From an uncultured Gemmiger sp. (lineage in GTDB: Bacteria; Bacillota; Clostridia; Oscillospirales; Ruminococcaceae), in assembly GCA_944382835.1 (NCBI GenBank), contig CALWNP010000004.1, positions 1 to 64,000 on the forward strand: a DNA stretch of 64,000 nucleotides, written 5' to 3'. Made by a program: the position numbers and the translations under genes. Below, in pieces: positions 52,310-60,977 of the stretch (within the stretch, counting starts at the first letter, position 1; each line of letters begins with the position of its first letter). The notes below the pieces were generated by a model that searched no databases, was not told where the DNA came from, and saw only the letters and a program-made list of their open reading frames with translations.

Positions 52310-52385
52310 GCAAGGAAAAAGCGGAAAACACTATTGAACTTTTTGTGAATTTTTGTAAACTTTGCCCGTGTTGGCCCATTGGCGG

Positions 52386-52415
52386 TTGACATTCAGGGGT
52401 AAGTTATAGTATAAT
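52386..52415 (+). promoter_or_regulatory. Strong promoter of rpsU
   Basis: Consensus TTGACA (52386-52391) and TATAAT (52410-52415) with an 18-base spacer, as expected for a ribosomal protein gene. It lies 76 bases before the start. Confidence 0.85.
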
Positions 52416-52490
52416 CTACGGTACTGGTTAAGTAGTATTTTGGCTATTGACCGGCAAACTCCTGTCTCAGGCCAAGGGAGGGAAAACAAG

Positions 52491-52667
52491 ATGTCGGAGA
52501 TCCGTGTCAAAGAGGGCGAATCCCTGGAGAGCGCCCTGCGCCGTTTCAAGCGCAGCACTGCCCGCAGCGGCGTGCTCGCCGAGGTGCGCAAACGCGAGGC
52601 TTATGAGAAGCCGTCCGTGCGCCGCAAGAAGAAGTCCGAAGCTGCGCGCAAGCGCAAGTATAAGTAA
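52491..52667 (+). CDS. rpsU: 30S ribosomal protein S21
   Basis: A 58-residue basic protein: [54 protein letters not shown]. This is the classic S21 sequence and length. It binds the small ribosomal subunit near the 3' end of 16S rRNA and helps initiation. SD AAGGGAGG is well placed before the ATG at 52491. Two hairpin terminators follow directly, so it is a single-gene unit with a consensus promoter. Confidence 0.97.
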   Translation: MSEIRVKEGESLESALRRFKRSTARSGVLAEVRKREAYEKPSVRRKKKSEAARKRKYK

Positions 52668-52676
52668 GATCTGCAA

Positions 52677-52772
52677 CCGTCGGCGCGGCAATTGCCGCCG
52701 TTTTCGATACCGTCAGTGCTTACAACAGGAACGGCTAAAGCAGGCCCGCAACCAACGCGGGCCTGCTTTTTC
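52677..52772 (+). terminator. Two tandem terminators after rpsU
   Basis: First hairpin near 52681-52704 (CGGCAATTGCCG palindrome then GTTTTC). Second, stronger, at 52737-52772: a 12-bp stem with AGCAGGCCCGC and its complement followed by TTTTT. Confidence 0.85.
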
Positions 52773-52804
52773 GTTCCCGCGCTTTCCCACAAAGGAGGTC
52801 TGCC

Positions 52805-53311
52805 ATGATTTTGACCCCACAGTTTATCTTTCGCAATGTCGAGGCCATCACCCCTGCCTTTCTGCGCAGCCATGGGATCACCGCCCTGGTGCTGGATGTG
52901 GACAATACGCTGACCGGCGACGGAAGCCAGAAACTGGAACCCTCGGTGCAGAGCTGGCTGGATGCCATGCGGGCGGCCGGCATCAGCCTGACCATTGTGT
53001 CCAACAACACCGCCCGCCGGGTGGCACCCTTTGCCCGGCGGGTGGGGCTGGCCTGGGTGCCGCTGGCCTGCAAGCCGCTGCCCATCGGGCTGATGGTGGC
53101 CCGGGCCCGTCTCAGGGTGCCGCGCCGCCAGATGGCCATGGTGGGGGACCAGATTTTTACCGACCGGATGGCGGCAGGGCTGTTCGGTATCCCCTGTCTG
53201 CTGGTACAGCCCCGGGGCGGGGACCGCAGCAAGGGGGTCCGGTTCAAACGCCGGTTTGAGGGCCGGTTCATCAATCGCTATTATCACAGAGGAGGAACAC
53301 TTTATGAGTGA
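52805..53311 (+). CDS. yqeG: YqeG family HAD IIIA-type phosphatase
   Basis: A 168-residue HAD phosphatase. Motif I is VLDVDNTLTGDGS (Asp31, Asp33), motif II IVSNNTARRV, motif III Lys in ACKPLPIG, motif IV MVGDQIFTDRMA. This is the YqeG/GEP4 family; eukaryotic GEP4 dephosphorylates phosphatidylglycerol phosphate, and a PgpP-like role is proposed for bacterial relatives. That would fit pgsA elsewhere in the window. SD AAAGGAGG precedes the start. The end overlaps the next gene by 8 bases. Confidence 0.9.
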   Translation: MILTPQFIFRNVEAITPAFLRSHGITALVLDVDNTLTGDGSQKLEPSVQSWLDAMRAAGISLTIVSNNTARRVAPFARRVGLAWVPLACKPLPIGLMVARARLRVPRRQMAMVGDQIFTDRMAAGLFGIPCLLVQPRGGDRSKGVRFKRRFEGRFINRYYHRGGTLYE

Positions 53312-54173
53312 TGCACCGCGCTTTGGCACGGCGGGGCTTTCGGACAGCTTCCGCGCGGCCAAACGCAGCGGGCCCGAGGAGATTGCGGCCTACACCGCCT
53401 CCTTTGGCCTGAATGCCTTTGAATACCAGTGCGGGCGGGGCGTCCGCCTGGCGCTGGACAAGGCGGCGGCGCTGGGGGAGGCCTGTGCCAAGCGGGACAT
53501 TGTTCTCTCGGTCCATGCCCCCTATTACATCAGCATGAGCAGCCTGGAAGAGGAAAAGCGGTTGCACAGCATCGATTATCTGCTGCAGAGCTGTGCGCTG
53601 GTCAAGGCCCTGGGGGGCCGGCGCGTGATCTTTCACTCGGGCTCCTGCGGCAAACAGAGCCGGGAAGCGGCCCTGGAAAAGGCGCTGGACACCCTGCGCC
53701 GCGCCGTGGAAGCGGTGGATGCTGCGGGCTTTGGCGATTGCGTACTCTGCCCCGAAACGATGGGCAAGGTCAACCAGCTGGGGGATCTGGAGGAGGTCCT
53801 GGCCCTGTGCCAGGTAGACCCCCGCATCACCCCCTGCATTGATTTCGGCCATCTCTACGCCCGCAGCCAGGGCACCCAGATGGCCGACGAGGAGAGCGCT
53901 CCGGCCGACTATGCCGCCATTCTGGACCGGATCGCCCAGGCACTGCCCGATGAACGGGCCAAGAGTTTCCATGTGCATTTCTCCCGCATTGCCTACACCA
54001 AGGGCGGGGAAAAATGCCATCTGACCTTTGCCGATACCGAATATGGCCCGCCGCACCAGCCTTTGCTGCGCCTGATGCGGGAGCGGGGCCTGACCCCCAC
54101 CGTGATCTGTGAATCGGCGGGGACCCAGGCTGAGGATGCCCGGACGCTGGCCCAGACCTGGGCGGCGCTCTGA
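53304..54173 (+). CDS. Endonuclease IV-like TIM-barrel protein (Nfo family)
   Basis: A 289-residue TIM-barrel protein of the AP endonuclease family 2. Metal-ligand regions include LSVHAPYYISMSS, VIFHSGSCGKQSRE, CPETMGKVNQLGDLEEV, CIDFGHLYARSQG and FHVHFSRIAYTKGGEK, ending VICESAGTQAEDA. The layout matches Nfo enzymes that cut DNA at abasic sites, though a sugar-metabolising TIM barrel cannot be excluded. The SD GGAGG lies in the end of yqeG and the two genes overlap by 8 bases. Confidence 0.82.
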   Translation: MSDAPRFGTAGLSDSFRAAKRSGPEEIAAYTASFGLNAFEYQCGRGVRLALDKAAALGEACAKRDIVLSVHAPYYISMSSLEEEKRLHSIDYLLQSCALVKALGGRRVIFHSGSCGKQSREAALEKALDTLRRAVEAVDAAGFGDCVLCPETMGKVNQLGDLEEVLALCQVDPRITPCIDFGHLYARSQGTQMADEESAPADYAAILDRIAQALPDERAKSFHVHFSRIAYTKGGEKCHLTFADTEYGPPHQPLLRLMRERGLTPTVICESAGTQAEDARTLAQTWAAL

Positions 54174-54225
54174 GGAAAAAATGCCGAAAAGTCTCAAAAA
54201 TCCCGCAAAAGACCGGGGGAGGGGC

Positions 54226-54254
54226 TTGCAATACGGCATTTTATCGGGTAAAAT
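54226..54254 (+). promoter_or_regulatory. Promoter of efp
   Basis: TTGCAA at 54226-54231, 17-base spacer, TAAAAT at 54249-54254, 46 bases before the start. Confidence 0.7.
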
Positions 54255-54299
54255 ACTTACAGGTATGTTTTACAATAATAAAATTGGAGGAGTTTCCAT

Positions 54300-54860
54300 A
54301 TGATCTCTGCAGGCGAATTCCGCAACGGCGTTACCTTCGAGCAGGACGGCCAGGTCCTTCAGGTCGTCGAGTTCCAGCATGTCAAGCCCGGCAAGGGCGC
54401 TGCCTTTGTGCGCACCAAGACCAAGAACGTGATCACCGGTTCTGTGGTTGAAACCAGCTACAACCCCACTGCCAAGTTCCCCCAGGCGTTCATCGAGCGC
54501 AAGGAGGTTACCTACAGCTACGAAGACGGTGATCTGTACCACTTCATGGACAACGAGACCTACGATGACATCCCGGTCAGCGCTTCCGACGTGCCCGAGA
54601 ACTTCAAGTTCTGCAAGGAGAACGAGATCTGCAAGCTGCTCTCCTACAAGGGCAAGGTGTTCAGCGTCGAAATCCCCAACTTCATCGACCTGACCGTCAC
54701 CGAGACTGAGCCCGGCTTCAAGGGCAACACCGCCACCAACACCCTGAAGCCCGCCAAGGTGGAGACCGGCGCCGAGATCCGTGTGCCGCTGTTCATCAAC
54801 GAGGGCGACGTCATCCGCATCGATACCCGCACCGGCGAGTATATGGAGCGCGTGAACTGA
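54300..54860 (+). CDS. efp: Translation elongation factor P
   Basis: A 186-residue EF-P that relieves ribosome stalling at polyproline. Three beta-barrel domains: KOW-like (residues 1-65, [20 protein letters not shown] and [16 protein letters not shown]), OB and C-terminal OB ([31 protein letters not shown]). The conserved Lys at the modification loop is in [10 protein letters not shown] (Lys32 region). SD TTGGAGG precedes the ATG. It has its own promoter and terminator. Confidence 0.97.
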   Translation: MISAGEFRNGVTFEQDGQVLQVVEFQHVKPGKGAAFVRTKTKNVITGSVVETSYNPTAKFPQAFIERKEVTYSYEDGDLYHFMDNETYDDIPVSASDVPENFKFCKENEICKLLSYKGKVFSVEIPNFIDLTVTETEPGFKGNTATNTLKPAKVETGAEIRVPLFINEGDVIRIDTRTGEYMERVN

Positions 54861-54882
54861 TTTTTTCATAAAATCCACAATC

Positions 54883-54910
54883 GGCCGGGCCGTGTACCGC
54901 CCGGCCTTTC
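54883..54910 (+). terminator. Terminator after efp
   Basis: GGCCGGGC (54883-54890) pairs with GCCCGGCC (54899-54906), then TTTCC. The T run is short, so read-through to the next gene is possible. Confidence 0.6.
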
Positions 54911-54944
54911 CGATGCTCGCCGTTATGGCAAGGAGGATTTGACC

Positions 54945-55400
54945 ATGGCTATGGATTTGAATGCCAAGGCTGCCTACATTCGCGGCCTGATGACCGGTAT
55001 GGAGTTTGACCCCAACAGCAAAAACGGCAAGGTGATTGCCGCCATGATGGAGCTGCTGGAGGAGATGGCAGCCACCGTGACCGAGCATGACAACGCGCTG
55101 AACCAGGTGTACGACGAACTGGACACCCTGGATCAGGATCTGGATGATCTGGTGGGCAGCCTGTACGGCTACGACGATGAGGAGCCGGACAGCGAGGAGG
55201 ACGAAGAAGGGGAGGACGAGGCCGTCTATGAGGTGACCTGCCCCAACTGCAACTTCGTCACCACCGTGGACGAGGACACCCTGCTCAACCGTGAGCTGGT
55301 CTGCCCCAACTGCGGCGCTTCCTTTGACATTGAGCTGGAAACCGGCGATGATGCCCAGGAAGAGGCACAGCCCCAGACCACCGAGATCAAGATTGACTGA
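54945..55400 (+). CDS. CD1247 N-terminal-domain zinc-ribbon protein
   Basis: A 151-residue acidic protein. The N-terminal ~55 residues (KAAYIRGLMTGMEFDPNS, MMELLEEMAATVTEHD) match the CD1247 N-terminal domain, followed by an acidic linker (residues ~80-95) and a four-Cys zinc ribbon (CPNCNFVTTVDEDTL and VCPNCGASFDIEL). Function is unknown; found in Clostridia, often next to efp. SD AAGGAGG lies 8 bases before the ATG at 54945. A strong terminator follows. Confidence 0.87.
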   Translation: MAMDLNAKAAYIRGLMTGMEFDPNSKNGKVIAAMMELLEEMAATVTEHDNALNQVYDELDTLDQDLDDLVGSLYGYDDEEPDSEEDEEGEDEAVYEVTCPNCNFVTTVDEDTLLNRELVCPNCGASFDIELETGDDAQEEAQPQTTEIKID

Positions 55401-55458
55401 GGCAGAGGAAAATCCTTTGCCGCTGCCCTGATCGGCAGCTCTTCGTATGACAGTCTTA

Positions 55459-55500
55459 ACAGGCACGAACCGTGGAAAAACGGTCCGTGCCTGTTTTTTT
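55459..55500 (+). terminator. Terminator after the CD1247-type gene
   Basis: A ~15-bp stem with AACAGGCACG and CGTGCCTGTT ends (55459-55494), GGAAAA loop, then a run of seven T. Confidence 0.88.
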
Positions 55501-55681
55501 GTATACCGAGACTGACAAACGGGGCAGGAAGACCCCGCGGCGGTCATTTCCGGCCCGTTTGGCGCGTTTTGAACTGCCCACAAGAAAGAAACATAGGAGA
55601 GAAAAACACGGCACAGCGGGGCTGTCTGGGGCTGATCCGCAAGGAGGAGAAAGACTGGTCCTCCGGCAGAAAAATGGGCAT

Positions 55682-55712
55682 AAAAAATCCCCCGCCGCAG
55701 CGAGGGAAGAAA
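55682..55712 (-). terminator. Terminator after the small conserved gene
   Basis: On the minus strand CCCTCGC pairs with GCGGGGG (with GT pairs) around TGCG, followed by ATTTTTTA. Confidence 0.7.
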
Positions 55713-55720
55713 GCAAAATT

Positions 55721-56029
55721 TTACTTTTTTTCGGCGGCAGTCTTTTCCGCCTTGAGCTGACTTTGCAGCATGATATCGCCAAAGGACAGCGCGTTGAACA
55801 ACCCGCTCTTGTTGGCCTGGCGCACGATGCGCTCGGGCAGCGGCTTGCTGTCGTCGGTGGAGAGCAGGACAATGTGGACCTTGTCGGCCACATCGGCACC
55901 GTTTTCCTTTTTGGTGGTCAAAATCTGCAGATAGATCACATAGGGATCGCTCATCGAACCGTAGTAAATATCATTGCCGCAGCGCACCAGCGGGTGGCCC
56001 TTGTAGGTCAGTTTGGGGGTAAAAGCCAT
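55721..56029 (-). CDS. Small conserved hypothetical protein
   Basis: A 102-residue soluble protein (AFTPKLTYKGHPLVRCGNDI, YYGSMSDPYVIYLQILTTKK, then RIVRQANKSGLFNALSF). I recall similar short proteins in gut Oscillospiraceae but no named domain. No signal peptide or membrane helix; a charged Lys/Glu-rich tail ends it. SD AGAAGG is 9-10 bases before the ATG at 56029. A terminator follows. It lies 87 bases from the glycan cluster and is transcribed in the same direction, but appears separate. Confidence 0.7.
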   Translation of the reverse strand: MAFTPKLTYKGHPLVRCGNDIYYGSMSDPYVIYLQILTTKKENGADVADKVHIVLLSTDDSKPLPERIVRQANKSGLFNALSFGDIMLQSQLKAEKTAAEKK

Positions 56030-56116
56030 ATCTTGCAACCTTCTTTCCTGGCAGAATCTATTCTGAATATCTTATTATACCATAGAATACGGGTCTTTAC
56101 AAATCCTATTTCGCCG

Positions 56117-56476
56117 TCACAGGTCCAGTTTTTCCCGTTCCACCTTTTCCTCGTTCAGCGCCACCCGTTCTGTCAGAATCCGCACCTTGCTGTCCAGCTG
56201 GCTGAGCCGGATGGAGGTGAAGAACTGCTGTGCCAGCAACAGAAAGATGATGACGATGTAGACAAAGTTGATGGGGCTCTGGAAGCCCAGCAGGTTGGCG
56301 GCCCAGTAAGCGATGCCGGGGAAGATGGCCAGCACCAGCAAAACGGCGCTGAACAGCAGCCAGAACAGGGTATCCTCGATCTGGACCTTCGCCAGGCGGA
56401 CCCGGCGCAGCACAAAGATGGCGGTGATCAGGCTGCCCACAACCAGGCAGACCCGGATGATCGGTTGATCCAGCAT
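56117..56476 (-). CDS. DUF2304 family membrane protein
   Basis: A 119-residue protein with three membrane helices (IIRVCLVVGSLITAIFVL; DTLFWLLFSAVLLVLAIF; INFVYIVIIFLLLAQQFF) and a C-terminal coiled coil (QLDSKVRILTERVALNEEKVE in two parts). DUF2304 proteins are regularly paired with GT2 glycosyltransferases, as here (1-base gap). They may serve as membrane anchors or scaffolds for the transferase. Last gene of the minus-strand cluster. SD AAAGGAG precedes the start. Confidence 0.85.
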   Translation of the reverse strand: MLDQPIIRVCLVVGSLITAIFVLRRVRLAKVQIEDTLFWLLFSAVLLVLAIFPGIAYWAANLLGFQSPINFVYIVIIFLLLAQQFFTSIRLSQLDSKVRILTERVALNEEKVEREKLDL

Positions 56477-56477
56477 A

Positions 56478-57197
56478 TCACAGGCTCCTTTCGGGATAGG
56501 GGGTTTCGGTGTCGCGCTTGCGGAACCACTGGATCAGCAGGATCGAGATGGACATCTTGATCATGTATTGGACGCTGTTCCAGAGGTTCAGGTAGCTCTG
56601 CCCGGCCACGCGTTCCCCCATCTTGACCTGGCATTCCTTGACGACGGCCCCGTTTTTGATCAGGTAGCTGATGGTGTCGGGCTCGGGACCATAGTTCAGG
56701 TTCTGGGCAAACTCCTCCACCATGGCACGGTTGAACATCCGCATCCCGCTGGTGGGATCGCAGATGGCCCGGCCGGTGGTCAGCCGGATGGACCAGCTGA
56801 TGATATAACTGCCCAGCATCCGCAGGGTTTTTGGTTTTTTGACGGTCAGAAAACGGCTGCCGATGACAATGTCGGCGCCGTCCTCCAGCTCGGCCAGCAT
56901 GGGAGCGATGTACTCCGGCCGGTGCTGGCCGTCGGCGTCCAGCTGCATGGCGCAGTCGTAGCCGTTTTCGGCGGCGTAGCGCAGCCCGGTCTGAAAGGCC
57001 CCAGCCAGGCCCAGATTGACAGGCAGGTCAATCAGATGGAACCCGGCAGCCCGGCAGACGGCGGCGGTCTTGTCCCGGCTGCCGTCGTTGATCACCACAT
57101 AGTCGTACTGCGGGTAGTTGGTAATCAGATGATTGACCACCCGTGCAATGTTGGCTTCCTCGTTGTAGGCGGGGATGACGATGAGTAGTTTAGACAT
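56478..57197 (-). CDS. Family 2 glycosyltransferase (DPM/polyprenyl-phosphate type)
   Basis: A 239-residue GT-A enzyme. Motifs are LLIVIPAYNEEANIARVV, YVVINDGSRDKTA, NLGLAGAFQTGLRYAAENG, the metal loop MQLDADGQHRPEYI and IGSRFLTV. Matches dolichyl-phosphate-mannose-synthase-like transferases without their own membrane domain. DUF2304 adjacent could provide membrane attachment. SD AAGGAG precedes the ATG. Likely loads a sugar on undecaprenyl phosphate for the glycan built by this cluster. Confidence 0.87.
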   Translation of the reverse strand: MSKLLIVIPAYNEEANIARVVNHLITNYPQYDYVVINDGSRDKTAAVCRAAGFHLIDLPVNLGLAGAFQTGLRYAAENGYDCAMQLDADGQHRPEYIAPMLAELEDGADIVIGSRFLTVKKPKTLRMLGSYIISWSIRLTTGRAICDPTSGMRMFNRAMVEEFAQNLNYGPEPDTISYLIKNGAVVKECQVKMGERVAGQSYLNLWNSVQYMIKMSISILLIQWFRKRDTETPYPERSL

Positions 57198-57206
57198 ATC
57201 GACTCC

Positions 57207-58346
57207 TTAACCGGTAGATTTCGCAATTTCTATGATTTTATCAAAGACTGCGTCCCATGTAAAGTGGTCGCAGAGATTGCGGTAGGTCCTGTCGGCACAG
57301 GAATGGGCATAACTGGGGTCCCCCAGCATCCGCTGCAGCCCGGCACGGATGGCATCGGGCCCGGTATCGGACAACAGCACCCCGTATTCCGGTCCGGGCA
57401 GCAGTTCCTCGGTGCCGGCAGTGGGGGTGCAGACGATGGGACAGCGGCAGGCCGCCGCCTCCAGCAGGGTAGTGGGAAACCCCTCGGCATAGCGGGTAGG
57501 CAGGCAGTAGACATCCGCCTGGGCCAGCAGCTGGATGGTCTCGGGGTAGGGGACACTGCCGGGGCAGAAGACGTTGGCGGCAGAGCTTTGCCGCAGCCCT
57601 GCCAGCAGCGGCCCATCCCCGGCAATGACCAGGGCGGCATCAGGCATCCCGGCCACTGCCTGGGCCAGTTCGGCGGCGCCCTTTTCGGGGATCAGCCGCC
57701 CCACATAGGCCACCAGTTTGGTCTGGGGACCGATCCCGCAGGCCGCCCGCCAATCCTTGGGATTCTTCTCGGCCAGGGCCTGCAGGCCAGCGGGATCTAC
57801 CGCATTGGGCAGACAGCCCGCCGCTGTGATCCCAAAGGTGGTCAGCCAGCGGGTGACTGCCGCCGAGACCCCGTAAAAGTTGGGATGGGTCCGGCGGATC
57901 AGGCCACAGGCCAGATGCTCATAGATCCGTCCGCACAACCCCACCAGGCCGCCGCCCACCGGCATGTATCCGGTGGAGTGGTCGATCACGATGGCCGGAA
58001 TCCGCCGCCTGCGGGCGCCCAGGGCGGCCCAGACACTTTGGGGGTACATCCTGGTCTGGATCACGCAAAAGTCGATGGGCAGGGCCCACAGAGCCTTTGC
58101 GGCGCGCTGGAGATCGGCACCGGGCCGCAGAACCGGAAACCGGCCCTTCATCAGTGGCCAGACCGGCAGACGAAAGATCTCGATGCCGTCCCGGTCGGTC
58201 TCCTGCGCGGGCAGGCCGGGCAGGGCGCTGGTCACGACGATGGCCCGATGCCCGGTCGCGACGGTGCGCCGGGCCAGGTTCCAGGTGTACCGCTCGACCC
58301 CGCCCACTGTGGGCAGATACTGGGCCGAAAAGTAGCAGATCACCAT
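57207..58346 (-). CDS. Family 4 glycosyltransferase
   Basis: A 379-residue GT-B enzyme. N-terminal acceptor domain with AQYLPTVGGVERYTWNLARR; C-terminal domain with LVAYVGRLIPEKGAAELAQA, FCPGSVPYPETIQLLAQADV and the EX7E region in RYAEGFPTTLLEAAACRCPI. Retaining transferase using a nucleotide sugar; donor unknown. It lies 20 bases after the DUF2142-type gene and 9 bases before the GT2 gene, with SD AAAGGAG. Part of the 56-64 kb operon. Confidence 0.87.
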   Translation of the reverse strand: MVICYFSAQYLPTVGGVERYTWNLARRTVATGHRAIVVTSALPGLPAQETDRDGIEIFRLPVWPLMKGRFPVLRPGADLQRAAKALWALPIDFCVIQTRMYPQSVWAALGARRRRIPAIVIDHSTGYMPVGGGLVGLCGRIYEHLACGLIRRTHPNFYGVSAAVTRWLTTFGITAAGCLPNAVDPAGLQALAEKNPKDWRAACGIGPQTKLVAYVGRLIPEKGAAELAQAVAGMPDAALVIAGDGPLLAGLRQSSAANVFCPGSVPYPETIQLLAQADVYCLPTRYAEGFPTTLLEAAACRCPIVCTPTAGTEELLPGPEYGVLLSDTGPDAIRAGLQRMLGDPSYAHSCADRTYRNLCDHFTWDAVFDKIIEIAKSTG

Positions 58347-58366
58347 GATGCGGGTCTCCTTTCGTT

Positions 58367-60961
58367 TCAGCGTGCCACAATCACCAGCATGGCGTTGACT
58401 AGCACCCCGGCATGGACCAGGCAGAAAACCGACAGCAGCCCGGAAGCGGCGACATGGCCATCCCGGACGGTGGCCCGGCGGGGAATGCAGGTCAACAGCA
58501 GCAGAGGCAGCACCGGCAGGAAATACCGGCCCTGCAAGCCGTAAAGGGTTTCATTGTGCACCGGGGTCCAGAGCAGGCAGCTGGCCACCGCCAGAGCGCA
58601 GCAGACCAGTGCGGCGACAGCGCCCCAAACGCGATACCGCCCCTGGGGCAGCTGGGCCAGACCCTCGGCGGTGGGCAGGGCGGCGTAGGCCAGCAGCAGA
58701 TAGAGCAGAATGACCCAGCCCCAGGCCAGATCAAGAGAATAGTAGCTCAGGCTGCCGCCCACCAGGGTGCAGAGATAGTGGTCGGTGTTCTGCAACAGGG
58801 TGCGCACCAGCATCATCACCGTCTGGGCAGGATGGCGCAGAATATACCCTGGCGTGTAGGTGATCCGGTCTTCCTCGGCGGTGTAGCTCTGGTTTTCCCG
58901 CACGGTGCGGGCCTGCTCCGCCTCCTGTTGGAGGTCACTGCGGTCCAGGGGATAGCGGTCGGGGTCAAATTCTCCCACCGTGATGCCGCAGGCGGCAAAC
59001 CGGTTGGCGGCCTCCTCGCTGGCATACAGCGCCTTGAACACGGTAACATTACCGTCCGTCTGCTGCATGGTGCGGAACTGGTCCGGGTCATCCTGCATCA
59101 CATCCCGCCCCAGAAAGACATAGCTGGCGGCGGAGATAAAGGCATCCCCGGTCAGGGTGGGATTCTCCACCGCCTCGGGGCTGAAGAAGAAGCTCTGGGC
59201 CAACAGGGCGGCGGTGGTATCCCCCTCGGTCAGCGCCTGTACCCAGAAATCCACTTCCTTCTGGGGCAGATCGGTGGTCTCTTCGGTGCAGTAGTAGAGC
59301 AGCCGCACAAAGGCTTCGGGAGTATTTTCCAGCAGCTCTTCCGGTACGGCGGAGAATGCAGAGGTTTCCGCCGTTTCGGGGGAGGGCTTTCCCTTGAGCA
59401 CCGCACTGGTGGTATCGGCCTGGACCACAGGCTCGGCGGTTTCGGTTACTTCGGTTTCCGGCGCCGTCGTGATGGCATCGGAAAGCATGGTGCCGTTGAG
59501 TGCCAGCGCCAGCAGGACACAGGCTGCCAGATAGCCGGCCTTTTTCAGCCCGGCCCGCCGTCCCAGCCGGGCAGCGGGGATCAGCAGCACCAGGGCAGCC
59601 AGGGGCAGATACACCACCTTGGCTGGGGCCAGCAGCAGCCCGCAGAGCGCCATCGGCAGCCATAGCCGCCAGGACAGCCGGGCCTCGGACTGGCCGTAGA
59701 TCGCCTGGGCACACAGGGCAGTGAAGGCAAAGCAGAGGCCCAGAAGCAGGGCGTCCCGGCTGAAGGAAGCCGCCAGATGCAGCGTCATGGGCAGCAGTGC
59801 CGCGGCGGCAAAGATTCGTTTGCCGAAGGGCGCCCGGCGCACCGCCAGGGCGGCCAACGCCGCAAAGCAGAGCAGATTGGCCAGACGCCCCAGCATCAGG
59901 GTGGGTACAAAACCCAGGCGCAGCAAAAAGCAGAGAAAGACCACAGCGGCGCTGGGCAGGTAGAGCAGGGGATTGCGGTCGGTCTGCTGTTCGTCCCGTG
60001 CCAGATGGCTGTCAAAGGCGTCAGGGCTTCGGGTCAGCAGCTGGTCGGTCACCTCCTGCCAGGTAAAGACGGTGGTGCGCTCCTCCTGCAGCAGCGGGTC
60101 GGTGTCGTGTTCCCGGCGGTAGGAGGTGGTCAGCGGGACGTTGCCCATCTTCCAGTCCTCGCTGCTGAAAAAGTTTGCCCAGCGGCAGGCCAGGGTGAAG
60201 GACTGGTTGATGTGGTATTGTTCATCGGGGGCGGCATAGGGGGGCAGCACCACGCTGTACAGCAAACCAAAGCAGAGCACCAGCCCAAAGACAAGGCGGT
60301 GCAGCGCAACTTTCCGGGACAAAGCAGCGCGCATCCCGAAAAAGACCACCACGCAGGCAGCCAGCCCCACCAGCAGGAAGAACCGGGTCAGGAATCCGCC
60401 GATCCGCCGGTAGGTTACGATCATGGCCAGGGTGCCGTCCACCGTCTGTCCCGCCACCGTGAGGGTGTCATCCCAGAGGACGGCACCGTTGGAATAGCAG
60501 ACCGACAGGCGGCCTTCGCCGGTGTAGTGGGGGGTCAGGCTCAGCAGATAGCGGCGCCCTTCCACACCTTCCACCGGCGGGTCCAGCCCCAGACCGGTGT
60601 ATTGGCCCGGCAGGATGTTGCCCATCTCGCCGGTGGAGGTGGCCAGCACCTGGCCGGTTTCGGCATCAGCCAGGGTCAGCTCCAGGGACCCGGTGGGCTG
60701 TTCCCCGGGGATGGAAAAGACTAGCGCCATGGCCAGCAGATCGCTGTCCAGCGAAAAGCTCTGGGTGACCGTCTGACCGTCTTCCAGCGGTTCCGAGGAG
60801 ACGGTGTAGTCATCGCAGAGGGTGGTGGAAAGGCCCTTGCCCAAATTGGGGCGGACCGCCGCCAGCCAGATCAGAAATAACAGCACAAGGCACCCCGCCG
60901 AGGCTGCCAGAGCCAGGACGGTGTGCCTGTGAAGATGCAGTTTTTGACGAAAACCGGACAT
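58367..60961 (-). CDS. DUF2142-type polytopic membrane protein
   Basis: An 864-residue protein. After one N-terminal helix (residues ~18-40) comes a ~170-residue extracytoplasmic beta-rich segment, then a multi-helix GT-C-like core. Within the core, VVLPPYAAPDEQYHINQSF carries the acidic pair expected of DUF2142/GT-C transferases. A second large hydrophilic loop lies at residues ~510-680, followed by four helices. Likely a lipid-linked sugar transferase or glycan polymerising enzyme; not proved. SD GGGAGG lies just before ATG 60961, 16 bases after the KdsC-like gene. Confidence 0.75.
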   Translation of the reverse strand: MSGFRQKLHLHRHTVLALAASAGCLVLLFLIWLAAVRPNLGKGLSTTLCDDYTVSSEPLEDGQTVTQSFSLDSDLLAMALVFSIPGEQPTGSLELTLADAETGQVLATSTGEMGNILPGQYTGLGLDPPVEGVEGRRYLLSLTPHYTGEGRLSVCYSNGAVLWDDTLTVAGQTVDGTLAMIVTYRRIGGFLTRFFLLVGLAACVVVFFGMRAALSRKVALHRLVFGLVLCFGLLYSVVLPPYAAPDEQYHINQSFTLACRWANFFSSEDWKMGNVPLTTSYRREHDTDPLLQEERTTVFTWQEVTDQLLTRSPDAFDSHLARDEQQTDRNPLLYLPSAAVVFLCFLLRLGFVPTLMLGRLANLLCFAALAALAVRRAPFGKRIFAAAALLPMTLHLAASFSRDALLLGLCFAFTALCAQAIYGQSEARLSWRLWLPMALCGLLLAPAKVVYLPLAALVLLIPAARLGRRAGLKKAGYLAACVLLALALNGTMLSDAITTAPETEVTETAEPVVQADTTSAVLKGKPSPETAETSAFSAVPEELLENTPEAFVRLLYYCTEETTDLPQKEVDFWVQALTEGDTTAALLAQSFFFSPEAVENPTLTGDAFISAASYVFLGRDVMQDDPDQFRTMQQTDGNVTVFKALYASEEAANRFAACGITVGEFDPDRYPLDRSDLQQEAEQARTVRENQSYTAEEDRITYTPGYILRHPAQTVMMLVRTLLQNTDHYLCTLVGGSLSYYSLDLAWGWVILLYLLLAYAALPTAEGLAQLPQGRYRVWGAVAALVCCALAVASCLLWTPVHNETLYGLQGRYFLPVLPLLLLTCIPRRATVRDGHVAASGLLSVFCLVHAGVLVNAMLVIVAR

Positions 60962-60977
60962 AATGCCTCCCGGATGG

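Larger units (their letters stand above)
55401..55720. other. Intergenic region with convergent terminators
   Basis: A 320-base gap between convergent genes. It contains the plus-strand terminator at 55459-55500 and the minus-strand terminator at 55682-55707. Between them lies about 180 bases with no SD-led frame. A GGAGG/CCTCC pair near 55643-55663 could form a weak hairpin. Confidence 0.6.
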
